64,000 bases of DNA from Amycolatopsis nigrescens CSC17Ta-90 (GCF_000384315.1 NZ_ARVW01000001.1:2055746-2119745), one strand, 5' to 3'. Counted from the stretch's first letter, positions 26,098 through 34,613 are shown. Notes: generated by a model not told the origin, from the sequence alone. Made by a program: numbers and translations.

Positions 26098-26874
26098 ATG
26101 GCTCATCATCCGAACATCCGCCGCTTCCTGACCGTGCTGCTCGCCTCGGTGCTCGCGACCGCGACCGGCCTGCTGGTCACGGCCGCACCCGCCGGCGCCC
26201 GAGTGTCCATTGTGCCCGGTGCCGCGAAAGGCGGCGGCACGGAGACCTTCGCCTTCCGGCTGGCCAACGAGCGGCCGGACACCTCGAGCGACCGGCTCGA
26301 ACTCGTCTTTCCCCAGGACCTGCCCATCGCCTTCGTCGAAGTGGCGCCGGCCAGGGGCTGGACCGCGACTGTCGTCCCCCGCCCGCTGGAGCCGCCGGTC
26401 CAGGTCGGCGACCAGACGGTCAGCGAGGTCGCCGGCTCCATCGTGCTGACCGGCGGACCGGTCGGGCCCGGCCAGTTCGAGCAGTTCCTGATCACCTTGG
26501 GGCCGCTCCCGGCGGACGGCAGGCTGGTGTTCGAAGCCAGCCAGGGCTTCACCAACGGCGCCGTCGAGCGGTGGGCCAACGCCGCGCCCGGCTCACCGGC
26601 GATCACCATCGGCGCCGGTGCCGGGGCCCCGGCACCGTCCGCGCGCGCGAACCAGGGCGGGTCCGCGTCCGACCCGATGGGTCAGACCGTGGTCGAGGAC
26701 ACCGGCGATGCGCCGCCGACGGTCGCCGTCCTGTGGGGCGCGCTCATCCTCGCCGCCCTCACCGTCGCCCTCGTCGGGCTCCGGGCGCACCTGCGCCGCA
26801 TCCGGCCGCGGTCACCGGAAACGGACCCGGAAATCGCTGAATCGCCGGAGTCCTCGAAGGTGGTCAGCACATGA
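26098..26874 (+). CDS. YcnI-like (DUF1775) protein with N-terminal His replaced by Arg
   Basis: 258 residues: signal peptide, a DUF1775 beta-sandwich (SIVPGAAKGGGTETFAFRLANERPD... VEVAPARGWTATVV... IVLTGGPVGPGQFEQFLI), a Pro/Ala linker, one C-terminal membrane helix (VAVLWGALILAALTVALVGL) and a charged tail. Known YcnI proteins bind Cu(II) with the His that becomes residue 1 after signal cleavage. Here the predicted cut (AGA-RVSIVP) leaves Arg35, so that ligand is absent. The paralogue at 30868-31560 keeps the His. The gene overlaps the CopCD copy 2 by 4 nt and starts an operon that also holds the PepSY protein. Confidence 0.85.
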   Translation: MAHHPNIRRFLTVLLASVLATATGLLVTAAPAGARVSIVPGAAKGGGTETFAFRLANERPDTSSDRLELVFPQDLPIAFVEVAPARGWTATVVPRPLEPPVQVGDQTVSEVAGSIVLTGGPVGPGQFEQFLITLGPLPADGRLVFEASQGFTNGAVERWANAAPGSPAITIGAGAGAPAPSARANQGGSASDPMGQTVVEDTGDAPPTVAVLWGALILAALTVALVGLRAHLRRIRPRSPETDPEIAESPESSKVVST

Positions 26875-28532
26875 CGTTGGTCAAGGATCGCCCGCGCGGT
26901 ACGAAGACCAGCACCGGCACGTCGGCCGCCGGACTCGCTTTCGCACTGCTGGTGGCGGCCTGCTGGGCGACGCTGCTCGCGGTGGCGTCGCCGGTGTCCA
27001 CCGAGGTCCCGGTGCTGAGGTCGACCTCGCCGGGGGCCGGGGTGACCGCGCGACCGGACGAGCTGGTGCTGACCTTCGACCGGCCGGTGCCCGCGGGACT
27101 GGCCACGGTGCGCCTGACCGACCCGTACCACCGGGAGATCGACCCCGGCGTGCCCACCCACCCGGACGGCCGCGCGGACACGATCTCGGTGCCGATCCCG
27201 AAGCAGAAGTACGCCGGCACCTACAGCGTGGCGTGGAGCGTGCCGACCGAACGGCTCGAGTCCGTCAGCGGGACCTTCACCTTCGACCTCGCGTCCCGCA
27301 GCTCGGTGCAGGACGCGCCGCAGCTCGCCACCAAGCCCGGCACGGTGGTGACGGTGTTGTACGCGGTGGCCCAGTTCGGCGCGCTCGCCGCGTTGGCACT
27401 ACTGGTCGGCGCGGTGTTCTTCGTCGCGGTGAGCTGGCCGGCCGGTGCCTCGTCCAAGGTCGCGCGCCGGGTGGTCAAGTACGCGTGGGCGGCACTGGCC
27501 GGGTGCACGCTCGGGGCACTGGTGCTGTTCGGGCCGTATGCGGCCAAGCTACCGCTGACCGACGTCTTCAAGGGCGGGCTGCTTTCCGGCACGTTCGAGT
27601 CCGGCGTTGGCGCCACCTTCCGCGCGCGGCTGCTCCTGCTCGTGCTGACCGGGATCAGCACGGTGCAGTTCATCGCCAGTGCGCCCGCGAAGACGACAGG
27701 CGAACGTTGGCTGCGCGGTGGCGCGGTGCTGGGCTGCGCGGCAGCGCTGGTGGCGACCTGGAGTTTTTCCGGGCACAGCGCGCCGGTGCCGCTTTCGCTG
27801 GCCGTCGACATCGTCCACCTCACCACGATGGCGGTGCTGGCCGGTGGCCTGGCGATGCTGTGCGTGATCCCGCGCCGCAAACGCGAGCTTGCCGAGGTAC
27901 CTCGGTTTTCGCGGCTCGCACTGGTATCCGCGGGGCTGCTCGTGGTCACTGGTGCCTACGAGTTCTGGCGGCAGGTCGGTGGTTTCGCCGCGGTGACCAC
28001 CTTTCCGGGCTGGCTGTGGGCCGCGAAGGTCGGGCTCGTCGTGGTGCTGGCCGTAACCGTCCTGGCCGTGCGCTGGTGGAGGTCCAGGAGGGGTCCGGCC
28101 GTGGCCGGGGTCGTCGCGGCCGGGCTGCTGCTGGCCGTCACCACGGTGCTGGCGATCAGCCGGCCCGCACGCGTCGCGGATGCCGCGGCCCGGCACCAGG
28201 CGCCGCCCGCGCGGCTGGAGTTCGACACCGGTGGCCAGGACGGCAGGGGCTGGCTGGATCTGGCCGTGGTACCGGCCAAGGTCGGCGAGAACGAAGTGCA
28301 CCTCTCGGTTCTCGACCGAAGGCTCGCCACGGCCACGGACCAGTTCGCGGTCACCGCCGTGCTGAGCACAGCGGACCAGTCCGGGAAACCGATACCGCTC
28401 ACCCGGGTCGGCAAGGGCTATTCGACCGGCTCGGTGCACCTCCCGGGTCCCGGTCAATGGGAACTCGCACTCACCTTCCAGTCCGCGGACGGCAAGCAGC
28501 AGACCAGCTACGGCGTCGTCGACGTCACCTGA
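26871..28532 (+). CDS. CopC-CopD fusion paralogue lacking the CopC copper ligands
   Basis: 553 residues with the same design as the 20081-21844 protein: an N-terminal membrane/signal segment, a CopC-like domain, about eight CopD helices (from about 150 to 430) and a C-terminal extracytoplasmic domain (LDLAVVPAKVGENEVHLSVLDR, close to the equivalent stretch of copy 1). The CopC ligands are gone: STEVPVLRSTSP replaces the N-terminal His motif and PTERLESVSG replaces SADSHPVQG. CopD-type histidines remain (FSGHSAP, DIVHLTTMA). It overlaps the Arg-type YcnI gene, so both copper-ligand-free proteins are made together. They may bind a different metal or serve as partners of the intact copies. Confidence 0.85.
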   Translation: MTLVKDRPRGTKTSTGTSAAGLAFALLVAACWATLLAVASPVSTEVPVLRSTSPGAGVTARPDELVLTFDRPVPAGLATVRLTDPYHREIDPGVPTHPDGRADTISVPIPKQKYAGTYSVAWSVPTERLESVSGTFTFDLASRSSVQDAPQLATKPGTVVTVLYAVAQFGALAALALLVGAVFFVAVSWPAGASSKVARRVVKYAWAALAGCTLGALVLFGPYAAKLPLTDVFKGGLLSGTFESGVGATFRARLLLLVLTGISTVQFIASAPAKTTGERWLRGGAVLGCAAALVATWSFSGHSAPVPLSLAVDIVHLTTMAVLAGGLAMLCVIPRRKRELAEVPRFSRLALVSAGLLVVTGAYEFWRQVGGFAAVTTFPGWLWAAKVGLVVVLAVTVLAVRWWRSRRGPAVAGVVAAGLLLAVTTVLAISRPARVADAAARHQAPPARLEFDTGGQDGRGWLDLAVVPAKVGENEVHLSVLDRRLATATDQFAVTAVLSTADQSGKPIPLTRVGKGYSTGSVHLPGPGQWELALTFQSADGKQQTSYGVVDVT

Positions 28533-28549
28533 ACACCCGAGGAGATGTC

Positions 28550-29950
28550 TTGGCCACGTCCGGCACCGACCAGCAGTCCCGCGACCCGGCTCCTCAGGTC
28601 AAAGCGAAGCGGCCAGCCGCCGGCCGGGGCAGCGCCGTGCGGGTGCTCGCCCGCCGGCTGCATTTCCTGGCCGGGATCGTGGTCGCACCGTTCCTCGTCG
28701 CGCAGTGCCTGACCGGGCTCGTCTACGTGTTCAGCCCGCAGATCCACGACAGCCTGTATGCATCGCAGCTCTACGTGGACAGCCAGAACGGCGAGCGGCG
28801 GCCGGTTTCCGAACAGGTCTCCGCGGCGCTCACCGCGCACCCGGAAGCGACGGCGAGGTCGGTCATCACCCGGCCCGAACCGGACCGCACCACCCGGGTC
28901 CTGCTGTCGGTACCCGGTGCGGAGGGCATCGGTGCCGCCGCCAAGGCCAGGACCGTGTTCGTGGACCCGTACACCAACTACCTCAACGGCGAGCTGACCA
29001 CAGCCGACAACCGGATGCCGGCCAACACCTGGCTCCGCGACCTGCACAGCAACCTGCACCTGGGTGCGCCCGGACGGCTGTACGCGGAACTCGCGGCGAG
29101 TTGGCTGCCACTCATCATCGTCGGCGGACTGGTGCTCTGGCTCGCCCAGCCCCGCCGCCGGAAACGGGTGCGCACAAGAGAACTGCTCGTGCCCTCGGCC
29201 CGCGCCAAGGGCGGCTGGTCCCGGCTGCGCGGCGTGCACGGACCGCTCGGCCTGTGGCTGGCGCTCGGCCTGCTCCTGGTCGGAATCACCGGCCTGGCCA
29301 TGTCCCAGTACGCCGGTGGCCGGGCGAATCAGGAGGTCGACCCGCTGCACCTGCGAGCGCCGGCACTGGTCGCGGCACCGGTCGAGATACCGCCGAACGC
29401 CGCGCCGATCGGCCTTGACCGGGCGCTGGCCGTGGCCGAGGCCGAAGGACTCACCGGCGAGCTGATCCTGACCTTGCCGCAGGGACCCGGTGGCGTGTTC
29501 ACCGCCGCCGAGCGGTCGGCGGGCCTGCCGGTCCAGCGGGACAGCATCGCGATCCACCCCTACACCGCACAGGTGACCGAGCGAATCGGCTGGGGCGACT
29601 ACTCGCTGGCCGCCGCGCTCAGCACCCTTGGCACCGAGTTCCACACCGGCACGCTGTTCGGCCTTGCCAACCAGATCCTGGTCACGGCGCTGGTGCTGGG
29701 TCTGCTCGTGCTGATCGTGCTGGGCTACCGGATGTGGTGGGTGCGCAGCCCCTACCGCGCCCGCTGGGCCTCGCTGCCGCCGCCGGCCTGGCGCCAGCTC
29801 CCCCGCCGAACCCTGCTCCTCACCCTGCCGGCCGCGGCCGCGCTCGGCTGGCTGCTGCCGGTGCTCGGCGTCAGCCTGGTCGGATTCATCCTCGTCGACG
29901 GCCTGCTCACCACGATCAACCGCCGACGGCGGCAGAAACCTCTCACTTGA
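28550..29950 (+). CDS. PepSY-associated membrane protein (possible metal/heme reductase)
   Basis: 466 residues from TTG 28550, placed by GAGGAGA 6 nt upstream. Four main membrane helices: LHFLAGIVVAPFLVAQCLTGLVYVF, SWLPLIIVGGLVLWLA, PLGLWLALGLLLVGITGLAM and ILVTALVLGLLVLIVLGYRMWW, with a PepSY-type extracytoplasmic domain and conserved His residues (RRLHFLAG, DLHSNLHLG, GVHGPLG) as in PepSY-TM proteins related to siderophore reductases such as FhuF-independent PiuB/ViuB-like proteins. A role in reducing metal at the membrane, here perhaps Cu(II) to Cu(I) for uptake, is an inference from context. It is the last gene of the YcnI-CopCD operon and its end overlaps the convergent HTH gene by 8 nt. 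Confidence 0.85.
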   Translation: MATSGTDQQSRDPAPQVKAKRPAAGRGSAVRVLARRLHFLAGIVVAPFLVAQCLTGLVYVFSPQIHDSLYASQLYVDSQNGERRPVSEQVSAALTAHPEATARSVITRPEPDRTTRVLLSVPGAEGIGAAAKARTVFVDPYTNYLNGELTTADNRMPANTWLRDLHSNLHLGAPGRLYAELAASWLPLIIVGGLVLWLAQPRRRKRVRTRELLVPSARAKGGWSRLRGVHGPLGLWLALGLLLVGITGLAMSQYAGGRANQEVDPLHLRAPALVAAPVEIPPNAAPIGLDRALAVAEAEGLTGELILTLPQGPGGVFTAAERSAGLPVQRDSIAIHPYTAQVTERIGWGDYSLAAALSTLGTEFHTGTLFGLANQILVTALVLGLLVLIVLGYRMWWVRSPYRARWASLPPPAWRQLPRRTLLLTLPAAAALGWLLPVLGVSLVGFILVDGLLTTINRRRRQKPLT

Positions 29951-30788
29951 ACGGAGAATCGGTGTTCAGCACGGTGACGCAGGGATCTTCACGCATCCAG
30001 GTCCGCAGCAGTTCGAACTTCTCCACCGGCCACCAGCAGACCACTATCTTGATGTTTCGCTTGAGCTGATCGCGCAACCTGGCCGAAAACCCGAAGATCT
30101 GCTCCGCTTCGTAGGCGTGCCGGTTCGCCAGGAAGAACAGGGTGGCCCGGTTGGAGACGGCGAGCAGCACGTCGGCGCGCTGGTACTCCACGCAGATCTC
30201 CAGCGGCGGCCGAACCCGCGTCCAGGCCACCCACAGCACCTCGGCCCCCGGCTCGGAGATCCGGCAGGCCACCGGTTCGGAGGTCCTTCGCTGGACCGGC
30301 AGCTCGGGGACGGGACCGTGGCGCAGCACGTCGAGCATGTTGGACTCCGGCACGAGCTGCCAGCGGACCAGGTACTGCCCGACGGTGGTCGCGCTGAGCG
30401 GGATGCCGAACTCCCGGTTGATCAGTTCCGCCACCGCGGCGCGGGTCCAGACCCGGTAGCGCAGCCCGGCCTCGTCCGGCGGGCCGTTCAGGATCGTCTT
30501 GAACAGCCAGGCCTGCTGTGAGCCCGCCAGCGCGAGATGCGCGCCGGGATGCCTGCCGCGCCGCCGGGCCCGGAACGCCTGTTCGCCGCCCTGGCGGTGG
30601 GCACGGACCCACACCCCCACCGTCTTTCTGGAAACGCCGTACAGCCGGGCGGCCTCGACCTGGGACATTCCCGATTCGACCGCGGCCACGGCTCTGCGGC
30701 GGAGCGCCTCCAGGGCGTCCGCGGACAGGCTGCGCGCGTCGGTGCCAAAACTGTTCAAACCCTGGTTTGTACGAGTGGTCCGATTCAT
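29943..30788 (-). CDS. Domesticated IS630-type transposase derivative, HTH protein (copy 2)
   Basis: 281 residues, paralogue of 21866-22561: the HTH (QVEAARLYGVSRKTVGVWVRAHRQGGEQAF), the winged helix (VWTRAAVAELINREFGIPLSATTVGQYLVRW) and the reduced C-terminal domain. VLWVAWT and IVVCWWP stand at the positions of the lost catalytic residues, matching copy 1. A ~35-residue insert follows the winged helix. GAGGAACGG precedes ATG 30788. Both copies flank the central copper genes and each sits beside CopCD/YcnI genes, so they are good candidates for local transcription regulators. No terminal inverted repeats or target duplications were seen, so it is not a mobile element now. Confidence 0.75.
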   Translation of the reverse strand: MNRTTRTNQGLNSFGTDARSLSADALEALRRRAVAAVESGMSQVEAARLYGVSRKTVGVWVRAHRQGGEQAFRARRRGRHPGAHLALAGSQQAWLFKTILNGPPDEAGLRYRVWTRAAVAELINREFGIPLSATTVGQYLVRWQLVPESNMLDVLRHGPVPELPVQRRTSEPVACRISEPGAEVLWVAWTRVRPPLEICVEYQRADVLLAVSNRATLFFLANRHAYEAEQIFGFSARLRDQLKRNIKIVVCWWPVEKFELLRTWMREDPCVTVLNTDSPFK

Positions 30789-30867
30789 GTCCGTTCCTCG
30801 TGGGTAAACGTTTTGTCACGTGCCGCCGAACGGTCGGATTCGGGCCGTCATCGCGCCCGGTGCGCGG

Positions 30868-31560
30868 TCAGAGCCGGATGGTCTCCTCGGCGGCGCGGCC
30901 CTGCCGGCGGCCGGCACCGGCCGGGCGGGTGCGGCGGATCGCCACCCAGCCGGCGGCGGCCAGCGCGACCGCCAGCCCGGCACCGCCGAGCACCCTGGCC
31001 GTTGTGTCCACATCGGACTCGACGACCGGGGTGGCGGTCGCCGCGACCCGCAGGGACGGCGCGGGGTACGCCGGCTCCGGACTGCCGGGCTCGGCCGCGT
31101 CGATCCAGCGCACCACCTCGCCGTCGGAGTAGGTCTGCAGCGCCTTGAACACCAGGGACTCCGCGCCGTGGGGAGTGGAGAAGCCGACCGGGAACTCCTG
31201 GAACTGGCCGGGCGGTATCTGTCCACCGGACCAGCGCACCGAGGTGACCGCCTCGGTCAGCTCCCCATGTTCGGTGCTCACCGGGTTGGCCAGCTGCTGC
31301 TTCTCGACCGTGATGTGCCAGCCCGGCAGAGCCTTCGGCGAGACCGAAGACACCGGATGCTCGGTGGGCATCGTGACGACCAGCTCGACCGTGGAGGTGT
31401 TGTCCCTTTCGTTCGGCACCCGGAATGCCGCCGTCACCCGTTTGCCGGGTTCGGCGATTTCCGGTGACACCGAGACGTGCGCGAAGGCGGCCGGCCCGGC
31501 GAACAGGACTCCGGCGGCGGACAGCAACCCTACCGCGATCGAGCGGAACCAGCGCGGCAT
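30868..31560 (-). CDS. YcnI-like (DUF1775) copper-binding protein, His intact
   Basis: 230 residues. Signal peptide ending in FA, with His28 as the predicted first mature residue (AFA-HVSVSPEIAEPGKRVTAAFRVPNERDN), the mono-histidine copper site of YcnI. The domain continues through LPGWHITVEK and VRWSGGQIPPGQFQEFPVGF, then a linker, one membrane helix (VLGGAGLAVALAAAGWVAI) and a basic tail. Known role in Bacillus: extracellular copper binding in the ycnKJI copper acquisition operon. It follows the HTH copy 2 by 79 nt on the same strand. GGAGATTTC is upstream of ATG 31560. Confidence 0.9.
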   Translation of the reverse strand: MPRWFRSIAVGLLSAAGVLFAGPAAFAHVSVSPEIAEPGKRVTAAFRVPNERDNTSTVELVVTMPTEHPVSSVSPKALPGWHITVEKQQLANPVSTEHGELTEAVTSVRWSGGQIPPGQFQEFPVGFSTPHGAESLVFKALQTYSDGEVVRWIDAAEPGSPEPAYPAPSLRVAATATPVVESDVDTTARVLGGAGLAVALAAAGWVAIRRTRPAGAGRRQGRAAEETIRL

Positions 31561-32083
31561 GAAATCTCCTTACTTCGTGGTGGGCCAATTACGGCAACGA
31601 GGCGTTTCCGGCAAAACGCGCCACTGTTAACCGAGGGTAACAAGCGGCACATTCAAATCAATTAGAGAGGTGATTGACAGAGATATTCAAGACTCCAGCG
31701 AGATTCACTCAGCCAGTAGAGGTTGCAGTTTATCCGACGGCTTCAAGACGGCCCATCGGCGCAAATAGAACAATACGATGAGAACCTTCTGACACCTATT
31801 TGACTTGCGAGCGTCAGGGGTTGCATCGGCCATCTCGCCCAGCGGCGAAGGCAAGGGCCAACCGGCCAACTTGCTTGCACAGCACGCTGAACTGCACGAA
31901 CGTCGCGCGCCCTGACGTCACCACTGACTGTTTCCGCGATATGAACGCGCCGCCCCAGCCCACCCTGACCCTGAAACGGTGGAACCTGGTCAGGAATGCC
32001 GGCAGCGTGCGAGTATGTCGCGACCCCAGGTTCCTACAAAAATTCCTCCGGCACCTGAGAGAACACCAAGAAAGTGAGCGCGG
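31561..32083. other. Divergent intergenic region of low GC
   Basis: 523 nt between YcnI (minus) and the MmpS-like gene (plus), clearly lower in GC than the rest, especially 31600-31800. Seen: GTTAACCGAGGGTAAC (31626-31641, imperfect inverted repeat) near the YcnI side and a TTGACA-like hexamer near 31673. No gene is convincing. It probably holds both divergent promoters. Confidence 0.45.
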
Positions 32084-32557
32084 GTGAAAGACTTCACAGC
32101 GCCACCGGAAAGGCCCGGGCTGCTGCTGGCCAGGAAGACCTGGTGGCTGCCCTGGCTGCTCGGTGCCGCGGTACTGACCACCGGCGCGGTCACCGTGGCG
32201 CAGTACCTCGGCGACTCCGGCAGGGCGGCCGGCGGGGACCAGCTGCGGTCGCCGGGCGGCCGGCACCGGGTCGCCTACGAGATCACCGGGGGCGGGAGTT
32301 CCCCGGAGATCCGGTATGTGGTGGACGGCGTCGCGACCACGGCGCGGGCGGAAAGTGCGCCCTTGCCGTGGCGCGAGGAGTTCGACCTCCAGGTCGGCGC
32401 CGGGCGCGGCGTGGTCCAGGTGCTGGCCGCGAACGACGGGACGGTCCCCCTCTCCTGTGCGATCAGGGTGGACGGCGTGGTCGTGCAGCAGAGCACCGCG
32501 CCCGGCGGCGCATCCTCGGTCTCCTGTTCCTCGGTCCTGCGCTCCGGTCCGAACTAG
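32084..32557 (+). CDS. MmpS-like membrane-anchored protein
   Basis: 157 residues from GTG 32084. One N-terminal helix (WWLPWLLGAAVLTTGAVTVAQYL) anchors an outward beta domain containing YEITGGGSSPEIRYVVDG and PWREEFDLQVGAGRGVVQVLAANDGTVPLSCAIRVDGVVV, the usual pattern of MmpS/MtrA-type transport accessory proteins of mycobacteria and relatives. In those organisms MmpS works with an MmpL exporter; no MmpL gene is in the window. It precedes the second surface protein by 18 nt. Confidence 0.8.
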   Translation: MKDFTAPPERPGLLLARKTWWLPWLLGAAVLTTGAVTVAQYLGDSGRAAGGDQLRSPGGRHRVAYEITGGGSSPEIRYVVDGVATTARAESAPLPWREEFDLQVGAGRGVVQVLAANDGTVPLSCAIRVDGVVVQQSTAPGGASSVSCSSVLRSGPN

Positions 32558-32575
32558 CCGGTTGGGAGAGTCCAC

Positions 32576-33388
32576 ATGCGACGGTTCGCCGCCTCGGCGC
32601 TGCTCGTGGTCGCGTTGAGCGGTACCGCCGCGGCCGCGCAGCCGCTGGTCGCCACCGGCTGCGCGTCGACCGTGCGTGGTGAACCTGGCGCCGAGGTGCT
32701 GCTGCATCCGGCGGCGGTGGCGCAGCCGGTGCTGGACGTGCTGGCCAAGGTGGACCCGCTCGGCGTGCTGGTACCGCCGGTGCGCGAGGTGTGGAGCGGC
32801 ATGCCGCCGATCCCGGTCGGTGTCGTGCCGGCGGGCACCGGGGTGATCACCGGGGTCACCATCGCCGACGCGGTGCTGCTGCGGCTGGCCGAGATCCCGG
32901 TGCTGTCGCCGGTCTTCGGTGCGGTCGCGCCGCCGTTGCGGACGGTGCTGGCAGCCAGCTGCTCGATCGTGGTCGAGGGCGGTCCGCCGGATGCGCCCCC
33001 GCCTGGGAATCCCGGTGTCCCGCCCGGCCGTGGCGAACCGGAAGTCCCGCCCGCCGCGGTGCCGCCGCCCGCGGCCGGGGTTCCTCCCGGAACCTCCGAT
33101 GGCGCTGCCCCGGACGGGGACCGCGGGCCGGCGCCAGAAGGTGCCGGGCTGCCGCCGGCGGGCATCTCGTTCGGCTACAACGCCGGCGGTGTACCGGAAA
33201 TCGGGCTGACCGTGGCCGACGCCCGGCAGGAGTCGCGAAACCAGACCCGCGCGGCCGGGTCCGCGGAAGTGCTGCCTTATGCCGGCCCCGGCGGCTTCAA
33301 CAGGCCGGTGCTGCTCGCCGCCCTGCTGCTGACCCTGGTCGCCACGCAGCTCTTGCGCACCTGGGTGCTCCGCCGTGCGAAGCGCTGA
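32576..33388 (+). CDS. Secreted, C-terminally membrane-anchored protein of unknown function (copy 2)
   Basis: 270 residues, paralogue of 22578-23435. Signal peptide, then the shared domain with two Cys (ATGCASTVRG and AASCSIV) and the motif VDPLGVLVPPVREVWSGMPPIPVG, a Pro-rich linker with PPG repeats, one membrane helix and the tail LLRTWVLRRAKR. GGGAGAGTCC precedes ATG 32576. Its position after an MmpS-like gene differs from copy 1, which follows an HTH gene, so the two copies have moved relative to their partners. Function unknown. Both lie at the edges of the copper region. Confidence 0.75.
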   Translation: MRRFAASALLVVALSGTAAAAQPLVATGCASTVRGEPGAEVLLHPAAVAQPVLDVLAKVDPLGVLVPPVREVWSGMPPIPVGVVPAGTGVITGVTIADAVLLRLAEIPVLSPVFGAVAPPLRTVLAASCSIVVEGGPPDAPPPGNPGVPPGRGEPEVPPAAVPPPAAGVPPGTSDGAAPDGDRGPAPEGAGLPPAGISFGYNAGGVPEIGLTVADARQESRNQTRAAGSAEVLPYAGPGGFNRPVLLAALLLTLVATQLLRTWVLRRAKR

Positions 33389-33980
33389 CCCGGTACGGCG
33401 GCTCGCCGCGCTGACCCCGACCTTCACCGCCGCCGCGGCCGCACGGGTGCGGCTGTGCGGCCGTGACCTGCGCCGGTTGTGCGATGCCGGGGCGGTGGTG
33501 CGGCTTTCGCGCGGGGTCTACCGCAGGGCGGACGCCCCGGCAGGCGCACACCTGAACCTGATCGCGGTGGCGCACCGGGCGCCGGAAGCGGTGATCTGCC
33601 TCGGTTCCGCGCTGGCCCTGCACGGGCTGGCCGCCGAAGTGCCCGCCGTGGTGCGGATCGCGATCCGGGAGGGCCGCAACCGGCCGCGGATCACCAGCCC
33701 GGCGACCAGGGTCTCGCTGTTCGCCGCGCGAACCTTCGACCTCGGCCTGAGCACCGTCGAAGTGCTGCCCGGCGAACCGGTGCGGGTGTACGACCCCGCC
33801 CGCGCGGTGGTCGACGCCCTGCGCCTCCGGCACCAGCTCGGCGGCTCGATCGCCATCGACGCGCTGCGCCGCTATCTCGCCCGTCCGAACGAGGATCCGG
33901 CCGAACTGTTCGGTTATGCCGACGCGCTGGGCGTCAGCGGATACCTGGGTCGTGCCGTGGCCGCCGGGCTCGGTGAGTGA
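33375..33980 (+). CDS. AbiEi-like type IV antitoxin family protein, orphan
   Basis: 201 residues from GTG 33375, overlapping the previous stop by 14 nt. The N-terminal winged helix is DLRRLCDAGAVVRLSRGVYRRADA, the standard AbiEi/abortive-phage-resistance antitoxin pattern. The rest continues with IAVAHRAPEAVICLGSALALHGLA and VYDPARAVVDALRLR, as in many actinobacterial members. The AbiEii nucleotidyltransferase toxin normally follows; here the next gene is a convergent reductase, so the toxin is missing. It may act as a regulator or be left over from a lost pair. Confidence 0.85.
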   Translation: MRSADPVRRLAALTPTFTAAAAARVRLCGRDLRRLCDAGAVVRLSRGVYRRADAPAGAHLNLIAVAHRAPEAVICLGSALALHGLAAEVPAVVRIAIREGRNRPRITSPATRVSLFAARTFDLGLSTVEVLPGEPVRVYDPARAVVDALRLRHQLGGSIAIDALRRYLARPNEDPAELFGYADALGVSGYLGRAVAAGLGE

Positions 33981-34613
33981 TCAGCCATCGACGCGGGTGA
34001 ACGTCACATGCGTGACTCCGCTGGGCGAAGAAGTGGCCTCGACGTTGTAGTCCTTTTCGAGGCCCTCCAGCCCGTCCCAGAGGCGCACGCCCCGACCGAG
34101 CAGGATCGGGACCACCACCGCGTGCAGGTAGTCGACGAGCCCGGCAGCGAGGAAGTCGCGGATCACGGTGGAACCTCCGCCGATGCGTACGTCCTTGCCG
34201 CCCGCGGCCTTGCGGGCCGTCTCGAGCGCCTCGGCCGGCGAAGCGTCGATGAAGTGGAACGTCGTGCCGCCCTCCATCTCGATCGACGAGCGTGCGTGAT
34301 GGGTGAGCACGAAGACCGGTGTGTGGAACGGCGGGTTGGGGCCCCACGCGCCCTTCCACTCGGGGTCCTCGTGCCATCCGGGGTGACCGAACTTCCCTGC
34401 CCCCATGATCTCGGCGCCGATCCCCGGATCGTGCTGCTGGACGAAAGCGTCGTCCACCCCGCCGCTACCGCCGGGCTGCCACCACCGGGTGGCGAACATC
34501 CATTGGTGCAGCCGGTCCCCGGCGTGCCCGAAATGTGCCTGATCGCTCTGGCCCTCACCGGTGCCGAAGCCGTCGAGTGAGATGGAGAAGTTGTGCACGC
34601 GGGCTAGTGACAT
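33981..34613 (-). CDS. Dihydrofolate reductase-like protein (RibD C-terminal family)
   Basis: 210 residues. ARVHNFSISLDGFGTG at the start, FVLTHHARSSIEMEGGTTFHFI, the cofactor region VRIGGGSTVIRDFLAAGLVDYLHAVVVPILLGRGVRLWDGLEGL: the usual pattern of actinobacterial DHFR-like RibD-C proteins. It would use NADPH. AAGGAGCACC precedes ATG 34613. The substrate is unknown; members are commonly stand-alone. It meets the AbiEi-like gene tail to tail with no gap. Confidence 0.9.
   Translation of the reverse strand: MSLARVHNFSISLDGFGTGEGQSDQAHFGHAGDRLHQWMFATRWWQPGGSGGVDDAFVQQHDPGIGAEIMGAGKFGHPGWHEDPEWKGAWGPNPPFHTPVFVLTHHARSSIEMEGGTTFHFIDASPAEALETARKAAGGKDVRIGGGSTVIRDFLAAGLVDYLHAVVVPILLGRGVRLWDGLEGLEKDYNVEATSSPSGVTHVTFTRVDG

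Noticed and set aside
28545..28547. ATG as start of the PepSY protein gene
   Set aside because: It is out of frame with the protein; TTG 28550 is in frame and correctly spaced from GAGGAGA.
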